The notes under the pieces are model-generated. The model saw only the letters and a list, made by a program, of their open reading frames with translations. It made no database searches and was not told where the DNA came from. Made by a program: the position numbers and the translations under genes. This document shows positions 1 through 5,515 of a stretch of 5,874 bases of DNA, one piece after another (within the stretch, counting starts at the first letter, position 1; each line of letters begins with the position of its first letter). The stretch is from contig JAHJRZ010000079.1 of assembly GCA_018830605.1 (NCBI GenBank), positions 1 through 5,874 on the forward strand, written 5' to 3'. Origin of the DNA: Patescibacteria group bacterium (GTDB lineage Bacteria; Patescibacteriota; UBA1384; JAHJRZ01).

Positions 1-11
1 AATATAATTTC

Positions 12-74
12 CAAAAACCCTCCAAGTATTTTTGAATTAAATTAACTTGCTTTTATTATATCTCATTCTACGTT
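12..74 (-). promoter_or_regulatory. Candidate minus-strand promoter and Shine-Dalgarno reading off the left edge
   Basis: On the minus strand there is a TTGAGC hexamer, a 16-nt spacer, and then a perfect TATAAT (complement of ATTATA at 55-60). Further downstream GGAGGG (complement of 18-23) looks like a Shine-Dalgarno. A TTG follows it (complement of 12-14), but the spacing is only 3-4 nt, shorter than usual. If real, a divergent gene begins at the edge and lies outside the window. The region is so AT-rich that the -10 match alone could be chance. Confidence 0.25.
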
Positions 75-122
75 GGGCTCAAAATTATTTATTGAATTTA
101 TCTAATTTCATCGCAAAAAAAT

Positions 123-156
123 TTGACAAAAAGATAATAGTTTGGTTAAATATACT
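123..156 (+). promoter_or_regulatory. Candidate promoter of the peptide cassette
   Basis: A consensus -35 hexamer TTGACA lies at 123-128. Two -10 candidates follow: TTAAAT at 146-151 with an ideal 17-nt spacer but a poor second base, and TATACT at 151-156 with five of six matches but a long 22-nt spacer. Either would start transcription around 158-165, shortly before the strong ribosome binding site at 181-188. No other promoter-like pair lies closer to the peptide gene. The -35 is convincing and the -10 assignment is ambiguous. Confidence 0.4.
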
Positions 157-180
157 TGTAGTTCGTACCTATCACTCAGG

Positions 181-188
181 AAAGGAGG
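181..188 (+). promoter_or_regulatory. Strong Shine-Dalgarno that fixes a TTG start
   Basis: AAAGGAGG is an almost complete anti-16S match. It lies 8 nt before the TTG at 197-199, the expected spacing. No ATG or GTG in this frame is close enough to compete; the next is a GTG at 242 without a ribosome binding site. This site is therefore the main evidence that the small peptide starts with TTG. It is stronger than the GGGAGAG in front of the maturase, which fits a precursor made in excess over its enzyme. Confidence 0.8.
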
Positions 189-196
189 ATACTGCC

Positions 197-367
197 TTGA
201 AGAACAAAGCCGTAGCGCCGAGCAGGGCTGACTACCTTGCAGTGTTGGGTCGAGTCACAACGAGACCCAGGCAGGATACGAACACCGTGTGCATCTGTAC
301 CTGTGTTCACTGCAACGTCAGCACTGTCCATCGAACAACGCCGGCATCGCCGATCGTTGCCCGATGA
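197..367 (+). CDS. Putative Cys-cluster RiPP precursor peptide (56 aa)
   Basis: This is a 56-residue peptide that starts at a TTG, 8 nt after a near-perfect AAAGGAGG, and ends at TGA 365-367. Residues 1-30 are Cys-free and look like a leader, with basic and hydrophobic patches (ADYLAVLGRV at 11-20). A tight cluster CICTCVHC follows, with Cys at 32, 34, 36 and 39 (CxCxCxxC). The tail is rich in Thr, Ser and Pro and has His at 38 and 45. The gene lies 74 nt upstream of a radical SAM/SPASM maturase on the same strand, in the same GC-rich composition, and within one transcription unit closed by a terminator. I infer that it is the maturase substrate and that the Cys cluster is the modified core, perhaps crosslinked through thioethers as in sactipeptides or ranthipeptides. 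I do not recognise the family. There is no Gly-Gly leader cleavage site. A small metal-binding protein is a less likely alternative. Being short and TTG-started, it is easily missed by automatic annotation. Confidence 0.7.
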   Translation: MKNKAVAPSRADYLAVLGRVTTRPRQDTNTVCICTCVHCNVSTVHRTTPASPIVAR

Positions 368-375
368 AGACGCAA

Positions 376-413
376 CCCCAGGGGGGCGTGTGAATAATTG
401 CGCCCCCTTGGGG
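376..413 (+). promoter_or_regulatory. Very stable intergenic hairpin between precursor and maturase
   Basis: The arms 376-389 (CCCCAGGGGGGCGT) and 400-413 (GCGCCCCCTTGGGG) pair over 14 positions, 12 of them Watson-Crick and two G-U, around a 10-nt loop. No T-tract follows, so it is not a standard intrinsic terminator. It begins 8 nt after the precursor stop and ends 12 nt before the maturase ribosome binding site. Such a structure could shield the 3' end of the precursor message or partly attenuate read-through, keeping peptide above enzyme. The pairing is read directly; the role is inference. Confidence 0.75.
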
Positions 414-441
414 CAATACTACTACGGGAGAGATATACACC

Positions 442-1803
442 ATGAGATTGTCGCGTTTCGCGCATCTGTTCGACCATGAGGGGGGTTGGGTCGTTTGTTA
501 CAACTCCCTCACCATGGGTGTAGTCGCATTGGCGCAAGATCAAGCAGCACTCCTTCGCTCGTCACGCTTCGACCATATCGACTCCGATTCGCTGGCGCTT
601 CTCAAGCAGAACAAGATCGTTGTAGACTCCGATGAGGATCTGCGCGATCTGGAGACTGCAAGGGAATTCGTCAATAGACCAATTATCGGGACGCTCTGCT
701 TGATGCTGACCGATGCCTGCAACCTGCGTTGCCGTTACTGCTTCGTAGAGAACCAGCTTTGCCCCACCGCAGCTAACCGCTTCCTTCCGAAGGAGGTAGC
801 ATTCGAAGCTATCGACATGTTCGGCCGCGTCCTGCCGAGAAGCTTTGAGAATGGGCTCGAAGAGCCTATTATCAACTTCTATGGCGGCGAGCCGCTACTC
901 TGTTTAGAGACGATGGTAGCCTGTCTTGAACACATTACCATGGCGAAAGAGACAGGCAGGCTACCCGCAAACACGCGGGTCGTACTGAACTCGAACGCCA
1001 CTCTGATCAACGACGACGTCGCTCAAATGCTTGCATCCTATGGTGTTACCGCTTCTATCTCGATCGATGGTCCCCAAGAAGTCCACGACGCAGTGCGAAC
1101 CGACGTGAATGGTTCAGGATCGTTCGTGAGAGCGATGGCCGGACACGAAGCTCTTAAGCGCGCTGGTGTGGATGTGGGCATCAGCTGTGCTCTCGATGAG
1201 TCTAAGGCGAATCGTGTTGTCGAGATCGCTCGATGGATCATCGAGAACCTGGACATCAGCGTCTTCGGCTTTAACTTACTACTCGCGCCTGGCGTCACAC
1301 AAACAGGCTTCGACCTCAAGAAGTACAGCCGTATGGTGGCCAAGGGGATGGTTGAGTCGTTCACGCTGTGCCAGGAGACCGGCGTACAAGAAGAGAGAAC
1401 AATGCGGCTGGCACGTTCATTCGCGCTTGGCGAGATACACTATGTTGACTGCAGTGCTTGTGGTCAGCAGATTGTCATCGACCCAAGCGGACGAATCGGC
1501 GTCTGCCATGCCTACGTCGCCTCCGACGACAACTTCTTCCCCTTCAGCTCCACGCTTGACCCCTTCACCCATCCCTGCTGGACAAACTGGCGAAAGCGTT
1601 CGCCTATCAACAATAACGAGTGCCTCAGCTGTCACGCCCTGTCTCTCTGTGGAGGCGGATGCCCTTACAATGCCGAGGTTTGGCAAGGCAGTATCTGGGC
1701 GACCGACCCGACATTCTGTACGTTTGCGAAGACGATGACCAAGTACCTCGTAGGCTCCACCGCCGAAAGAGTGATAAGTCGAATACGACCCCGGGCGGGT
1801 TGA
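442..1803 (+). CDS. Radical SAM/SPASM peptide maturase
   Basis: This is a cytosolic, probably oxygen-sensitive enzyme of 453 residues that is expected to use S-adenosylmethionine and iron-sulfur clusters to install a radical-derived crosslink in a peptide. Residues 1-75 are a non-catalytic N-terminal region that may resemble a leader-binding (PqqD-like) domain; this is inference. The radical SAM core carries CNLRCRYC (Cys93, 97, 100) for the SAM-binding cluster, then NFYGGEPLL (145-153) and SISIDGPQEVHD (205-216). The C-terminal SPASM domain matches the family pattern exactly: Cys340-x9-Gly350-x4-Cys355, then Cys394-x2-Cys397-x5-Cys403-x3-Cys407, then Cys426. Cys337 is extra. These are enough ligands for two auxiliary 4Fe-4S clusters. 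The ATG is preceded by GGGAGAG (426-432) with a 9-nt gap. The upstream Cys-cluster peptide is the obvious substrate. The family also includes anaerobic sulfatase maturases, but no sulfatase is nearby. The gene is far richer in GC than the next gene, suggesting transfer. The exact reaction cannot be told from the sequence. Confidence 0.93.
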   Translation: MRLSRFAHLFDHEGGWVVCYNSLTMGVVALAQDQAALLRSSRFDHIDSDSLALLKQNKIVVDSDEDLRDLETAREFVNRPIIGTLCLMLTDACNLRCRYCFVENQLCPTAANRFLPKEVAFEAIDMFGRVLPRSFENGLEEPIINFYGGEPLLCLETMVACLEHITMAKETGRLPANTRVVLNSNATLINDDVAQMLASYGVTASISIDGPQEVHDAVRTDVNGSGSFVRAMAGHEALKRAGVDVGISCALDESKANRVVEIARWIIENLDISVFGFNLLLAPGVTQTGFDLKKYSRMVAKGMVESFTLCQETGVQEERTMRLARSFALGEIHYVDCSACGQQIVIDPSGRIGVCHAYVASDDNFFPFSSTLDPFTHPCWTNWRKRSPINNNECLSCHALSLCGGGCPYNAEVWQGSIWATDPTFCTFAKTMTKYLVGSTAERVISRIRPRAG

Positions 1804-1827
1804 GAAGGTCAACCCGCCCTGTTTTTT
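1793..1827 (+). terminator. Intrinsic terminator overlapping the maturase stop codon
   Basis: A perfect 11-bp stem pairs GGGCGGGTTGA (1793-1803) with TCAACCCGCCC (1809-1819) around a GAAGG loop. Two bases later come six T residues (1822-1827). The TGA stop of the maturase forms the last three bases of the left arm. The element ends the GC-rich cassette, and AT-rich DNA begins immediately after it. It should isolate the cassette from the metalloprotease-like gene downstream. Confidence 0.93.
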
Positions 1828-1845
1828 CCTAAATTTAATTTAAAA

Positions 1846-1851
1846 TATAAT
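1846..1851 (+). promoter_or_regulatory. Candidate -10 element giving a near-leaderless message
   Basis: A perfect TATAAT lies 10 nt before the ATG at 1862, in the short gap after the terminator. There is no recognisable -35 at the matching distance; the position is occupied by the terminator T-tract. Initiation about 7 nt downstream would give a 5' leader of only a few bases, which agrees with the absence of a Shine-Dalgarno in front of that ATG. The local AT content makes a chance match possible. Confidence 0.35.
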
Positions 1852-1861
1852 TAAGAATTAT

Positions 1862-2581
1862 ATGTATCCAGAATTAAAATTTATTTATTCCAAAAGGAAA
1901 GACTTAGAGATTTTTTTAGGTTTTATCGAAACAAATAAATACTTTGATAAAAGTGAAGATCTTAAAATTGGATTTTTTAGCATTTTTCCTGAATTGAGAG
2001 ACACGGAAAAAATGGCAACAGAAGAAGCTAAAAAAAAAGCGCAAAAAATCATTGATAAAGAATATTCGAAGAAAAAGAAAACGATTGAAAAAAATCTGAA
2101 AAAGATCAAAGCCGATTGGCAAAAAGTTGCTCCGTGGTTTTATAAAGAGTGTGATCGAATTTTTGAAAGCCAACCCTGGCCGGAAGGGAAATATATCGCC
2201 TACACTACTATTTGGGGAATTTATCCGCGTTTTCTTGGTGATAAAACTTTCACTTTTCCATATAAGCATAAATTAAAAAACTATCCCTTAGTTGTTATTG
2301 CTCATGAAATGCTGCACTTTATGTTTTATGATTATTTATTTAAAAATTATCCTAAGTATAAAAATAAACAATATGAAGAAAAAATTTGGGGGATGTCAGA
2401 GATATTTAATGCCTTAATTCAAAATTCAGGAAGATGGCAGAGAAAATTAGAACAAAAAGTAATTATCTATTCAAAATTAAAACCAGAAATTAAAAAGATG
2501 CAAAAAATATTGCTTCCAGACTTTACTGCCAAAGATTTTACTGAAAATTGGGAAAAATTAAAAGAGTTAAAAAAGTACTAA
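1862..2581 (+). CDS. Small HExxH putative zinc metalloprotease-like protein
   Basis: A 239-residue protein with no signal peptide or clear membrane segment, so probably cytosolic. Residues 48-86 are Lys/Glu-rich and likely form a long helix or coiled coil. The hydrophobic strand YPLVVIA leads into HEMLH (His148, Glu149, His152), the zinc-binding and catalytic motif of many metallopeptidases. Glu180 in WGMSEIFNALI, 28 residues after His152, is a plausible third ligand in gluzincin style. I do not recognise a named family and the substrate is unknown. The ATG lacks a Shine-Dalgarno; an in-frame TAA at 1841-1843 and no earlier ATG support this start. Base use is very AT-rich (Lys codons almost all AAA), unlike the cassette directly upstream, from which it is separated by a terminator. 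It converges on the ligase gene, whose stop lies 35 nt beyond. A role in processing the neighbouring peptide is possible only by position. Confidence 0.7.
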   Translation: MYPELKFIYSKRKDLEIFLGFIETNKYFDKSEDLKIGFFSIFPELRDTEKMATEEAKKKAQKIIDKEYSKKKKTIEKNLKKIKADWQKVAPWFYKECDRIFESQPWPEGKYIAYTTIWGIYPRFLGDKTFTFPYKHKLKNYPLVVIAHEMLHFMFYDYLFKNYPKYKNKQYEEKIWGMSEIFNALIQNSGRWQRKLEQKVIIYSKLKPEIKKMQKILLPDFTAKDFTENWEKLKELKKY

Positions 2582-2595
2582 TGTCCGTCTGGCAG

Positions 2596-2633
2596 CAAAA
2601 AAATAAACTTGGAGAGCTAGTTTTTTTTATTTA
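2596..2633. terminator. Weak A/T-rich hairpin between convergent genes
   Basis: Between the metalloprotease-like gene and the end of the ligase gene, an A-run with AAACT is followed by AGTTT and a T8 run, so a short A/T stem with one mismatch can form around a roughly 9-nt loop. A-tracts on one side and T-tracts on the other would suit a bidirectional terminator. The stem has almost no G-C pairs, so support is weak, and its right half lies inside the last codons of the ligase. Confidence 0.2.
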
Positions 2634-4209
2634 AAACTAATCTTGGTTTTGTGCGGTGGCTGTCTTCTTCAAAAGGACCTGTCCCATTTTCATATATGAC
2701 AATATTAGGATCTCCTACTTTCGGATCAATTCTGTACGCGTCGGCAAAGTCGAAATTAGCACTCTTTAGCTGTTTTAATATCAAACCGTGATATCTTTTC
2801 TTCTTTGCTTCTAATTGTCTTTTGGTATAGGAGACACCAGCTTTAAGTTCTAATAAAACATAAAAAATCTGATGCTGTTCCTTGTCAAAATCAGTCGCTA
2901 ATTTAAAACTGTGCACATCTTTTATCTGTCCGTTAAAAAGAACGGGCGCGATCTGCTCGGGATAGACGTTAGCCCCGCCGATGATGACGGTGTCGTCGCG
3001 CCGGCCGAAGCAGTAAACAAACGGCTGCTGCCAGATGACGTTTCTTGATAATCCTTTTTTATTGAACAGTTTTTTATAATCATAACCGTGTTTTTTCAGA
3101 ATCGTTTCCATCTCTCTAAACTTGATCACCCCGCCGCGGTCGTGGATATTATAGCGCACCAAGGGCGTGGTACTCTTAGTCGTGATTAAAATTTCGCCGT
3201 TATACTCTTCAATATAATAAGCGCCGGTGTTGTATTGGAAAAGCGAGGGCACACAGTCGGTCTTGCCAAACAGTTCCTCGCGCAGTTTTTTGTTTTTAAA
3301 AGCCAAATCTCGTATTAAATTAGTCAAAGGAGAACCTTGTCCCGAAAGCCCCGTGTCAGTTACGCCGTAGCCGTCAATAATCGTGGTTAAATTTCCCGGA
3401 TCGCCAGTAGCTAATTTATTGATATACTGCCGCCATTCAACTGTATGCCCTTCGCCGGCAGTAAACATTTTTAGATTTAATTTTCTGATATTGACTCCGG
3501 CATCCTGCAAGCGGTCAATAATAGTTCGGGCAAAAGTCGCGTAAGAAAAAATTATGGTTTGGTCATAATATTTAAATAACTTAACAATGGTGTAAACAAT
3601 GCTGTCAATATCGACGCCAGTCGTCGCCATGGTCAGATTATATTTTTGAGTCAAAGGCCTGATCGCCGAATGGACGGAGAACCCCGCCATCCAGGGGCCA
3701 AGGGCATAGGCATTCACCAACAGGGTTGATTTTTTATCAATCTGCCAATAAAGGCGCATAAACAATTCAAAAACCAAAGGCAAAAATTCTTCATACTCAA
3801 AATATCTGGGCCAAATCGTCGGCTCGTCAATTGTGCCGGAGCTCAAGGAAACACTATAAAGATTTTTGCCGGCTTTAACCGAATTGACATCATTAAAGCC
3901 ATAGGCCTGAATATAGTTGTATTTATCACTCGCAGGAATTAACGAAAAATCCTCCATCGATTTTATGTTTTTGGGCTGAAATTTCTGCAATTTTAAAAAT
4001 TCCTGATAAGCGGGGATGGTTTCGGCTGATTCCTGGAAAACCCCCAGCGCTGTTTTTTGCGCCATCATCTCCCAAACTTCCGCCGGCATATTAGCAAAAA
4101 ACTTTACCGCCCGGTTATGATCAGCCATAATCTCTTTAATGTCCGGGACGACTGGAGGCTTTTTCTGGGATACTCTTTTTGATTCAGATTTCATTTTGGC
4201 TTTAGACAT
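2617..4209 (-). CDS. PaaK/CapK-like adenylate-forming ligase
   Basis: A 530-residue enzyme of the phenylacetate-CoA ligase-like branch of the ANL superfamily. Members activate a carboxylic acid with ATP to an acyl-adenylate and pass it to a thiol or other acceptor. Visible motifs in order: the phosphate-binding loop SLSSGT (121-126), AGEG (251-254), DGYGVTDTG (279-287) at the adenine pocket, PLVRYNIHDRG (349-359) with the ribose-binding Asp357, the hinge GRRDDTVIIGGANVYPEQI (402-420), and Lys521 in RTKPRLV as candidate adenylation lysine. The set is complete, so it should be active. The first 20 residues are Lys/Ser-rich and dispensable-looking. The start ATG overlaps the upstream transporter stop by 8 nt (ATGTCTAA), with GAAAGG about 7 nt ahead, which supports translational coupling. 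It is the last gene of the minus-strand operon. The acid activated and the acceptor are unknown; no carrier protein or thioesterase is visible. Simple phenylacetate breakdown is not supported, as no other paa genes are seen. Confidence 0.85.
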   Translation of the reverse strand: MSKAKMKSESKRVSQKKPPVVPDIKEIMADHNRAVKFFANMPAEVWEMMAQKTALGVFQESAETIPAYQEFLKLQKFQPKNIKSMEDFSLIPASDKYNYIQAYGFNDVNSVKAGKNLYSVSLSSGTIDEPTIWPRYFEYEEFLPLVFELFMRLYWQIDKKSTLLVNAYALGPWMAGFSVHSAIRPLTQKYNLTMATTGVDIDSIVYTIVKLFKYYDQTIIFSYATFARTIIDRLQDAGVNIRKLNLKMFTAGEGHTVEWRQYINKLATGDPGNLTTIIDGYGVTDTGLSGQGSPLTNLIRDLAFKNKKLREELFGKTDCVPSLFQYNTGAYYIEEYNGEILITTKSTTPLVRYNIHDRGGVIKFREMETILKKHGYDYKKLFNKKGLSRNVIWQQPFVYCFGRRDDTVIIGGANVYPEQIAPVLFNGQIKDVHSFKLATDFDKEQHQIFYVLLELKAGVSYTKRQLEAKKKRYHGLILKQLKSANFDFADAYRIDPKVGDPNIVIYENGTGPFEEDSHRTKPRLVLNKKN

Positions 4210-5515
4210 TTTTTAACCTTTCTTTATTATTAACAAATAAGGAAGCGATTATCCCCACGGCCGCGATCGAGGCGAGGATGAGATATCCAGTAAAAGTATT
4301 AATAATGAATCCCGAGACTATGGCAATGCCCATTAAACTTCCGATCGACTGCAGGGTGTTTAAAATCCCAGAGGCTTCGCCTGATTTTTCTTTGGGCGCG
4401 GAACCAAGAACCGTAGTAAAGATGGCCGTAATTAATAAACCTCCGCCAGCTCCGGCAATGATATAAGCAAACATCAATCCTCTAAAATATGAAAGCTCTG
4501 GTTTAATTATAGCTAAAAAGATGAGAGAAGTAAAGAGCAGAGTAATACTTAAAAAATTTGATAGGCGCCAGTTTTTAATAAATCCGCCGATACCGGCAAA
4601 AATAACCATAAATAAAGGCACGGGCAGAAGAGCGAGACCGGCAACAAAAGGATTAAAGCCGACTCTCTCCTGCAGGAAGAAAGTATTCATTAGCGATAAT
4701 CCCGAGACAGAGATCATGGCGGTAAAGCTGACGATATTTGATGAAGTGAAATTGCGGTTCTTGAATAATTTTAGATCAAACGCCGGAAATTTGGCAAAGC
4801 GCAAAGTAATTATCATCACGACCAAAGAAATTATCCCCGGCAGAATAAATATTTTTAAACTTGGAGTTGTCAGCCCCAAGACGATCATAAATAAACCGAC
4901 AACCATCAAGATTGTGCCAAAATAATCAACGGCTTTATCTTTTTGCGCTGGTTCGATTTTGGGTATTTTAAACTTGGAAATAATTATCGCCGCCAACACT
5001 ATCGGTATATTCAAAAGGAACAAGAGGTGCCAACCTTCGAAGTAACTAATCTTCAAATTGGCGAATAATCCTCCGAGCACCGGGCCGACAACCAGACCGG
5101 CGGAAAAAAACATGGCGGTGACGGAAAATGCTTTCTCCCTGTTCTTCCAAAGATGGGCAATGATTGAGAGCGGCGCGGCATAAAGAATAGCCGTTCCAAC
5201 CCCCTGCAGAACGCGAGAAATAATAATTAGGTAAAAGCTGTTCAAAAACCCAATAAAAAGCGATGATAAACCAAATAAAATTAAACCAAAAATATAAGTC
5301 TTCTTGGCGCCGATTAAATCACAAACCTTTCCCGCGATCATCAGGGTGGAGACCATCGCCAAAACATGGGCCGTAACTACCCACTGGCTAAGACTGACGC
5401 TTACATTAAAATTGGAGGTAATTTTGGGCAGTATTATATTTACACCCGTGGTATCAATGGCGCCTAATAAGTCAGCTAACCCGACGGCTACCAGAATTAA
5501 CCAATGTTTTTTCAT
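4202..5515 (-). CDS. MFS drug/metabolite exporter, DHA2-type (14 TM)
   Basis: A 437-residue inner-membrane proton-coupled transporter of the major facilitator superfamily. By eye there are about 14 hydrophobic segments, the count typical of the DHA2 (QacA/EmrB-like) family, although the protein is short for it. Family motifs are present: IDTTGVNIILP (20-30, with Asp21 in the first helix), GKVCDLIGAKK (62-72, motif A, loop 2-3), RVLQGVGTA (101-109, motif B with Arg101) and GLVVGPVLGG (140-149, motif C, which marks antiporter-type exporters). The start is placed so that only three residues precede the first helix. There is no clear Shine-Dalgarno, but the ATG lies inside the end of the upstream gene, so coupling is likely. 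Its stop overlaps the ligase start by 8 nt. In this operon it may export a product made or activated by its neighbours; a general drug-efflux role is also possible. Substrate is not deducible. Confidence 0.88.
   Translation of the reverse strand: MKKHWLILVAVGLADLLGAIDTTGVNIILPKITSNFNVSVSLSQWVVTAHVLAMVSTLMIAGKVCDLIGAKKTYIFGLILFGLSSLFIGFLNSFYLIIISRVLQGVGTAILYAAPLSIIAHLWKNREKAFSVTAMFFSAGLVVGPVLGGLFANLKISYFEGWHLLFLLNIPIVLAAIIISKFKIPKIEPAQKDKAVDYFGTILMVVGLFMIVLGLTTPSLKIFILPGIISLVVMIITLRFAKFPAFDLKLFKNRNFTSSNIVSFTAMISVSGLSLMNTFFLQERVGFNPFVAGLALLPVPLFMVIFAGIGGFIKNWRLSNFLSITLLFTSLIFLAIIKPELSYFRGLMFAYIIAGAGGGLLITAIFTTVLGSAPKEKSGEASGILNTLQSIGSLMGIAIVSGFIINTFTGYLILASIAAVGIIASLFVNNKERLKNV

Larger units (their letters stand above)
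1..160. other. AT-rich non-coding stretch at the left edge
   Basis: I see no convincing gene here. The + frame that is open from about position 47 encodes a low-complexity Leu/Ile/Asn stretch with no ribosome binding site. It is best read as random read-through into the true small gene that starts at 197. The segment is very AT-rich and carries candidate sigma-70-type elements on both strands, so its likely role is a divergent promoter region between the peptide cassette and something beyond the left edge. Confidence 0.5.

Noticed and set aside
47..196. An upstream extension of the small peptide frame to a TTG at position 47.
   Set aside because: It has no ribosome binding site, its composition and residues are AT-rich filler unlike the rest of the peptide, and the strong AAAGGAGG at 181-188 sets the start at 197.
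246..269. A 6-bp stem TGGGTC/GACCCA inside the precursor gene as a regulatory hairpin.
   Set aside because: It is short with a 12-nt loop, lies in coding sequence and is expected by chance; it is much weaker than the stem at 376-413.
442..1803. Maturase as an anaerobic sulfatase-maturating enzyme.
   Set aside because: The SPASM pattern is shared, but no sulfatase gene is nearby and a Cys-cluster peptide lies directly upstream in the same unit, so a peptide maturase is favoured; this is not excluded by sequence alone.
1166..1812. Long open frames on both strands inside the radical SAM gene.
   Set aside because: They are shadows of a GC-rich gene, with Ser/Arg/Thr-rich low-quality translations. 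The main frame carries all the radical SAM and SPASM motifs.
1..1852. AATATAATT at both 1-9 and 1844-1852 as possible direct repeats flanking an insertion, and AATTAAATT-like inverted matches.
   Set aside because: Nine bases of pure A/T in AT-rich DNA are expected by chance, and they do not sit at the composition boundaries.
4521..4925. Plus-strand open frame of 134 residues opposite the transporter.
   Set aside because: It is antisense to a hydrophobic MFS gene, has no ribosome binding site or recognisable domain, and is rich in Lys/Ile/Thr as expected from the complement of membrane codons.
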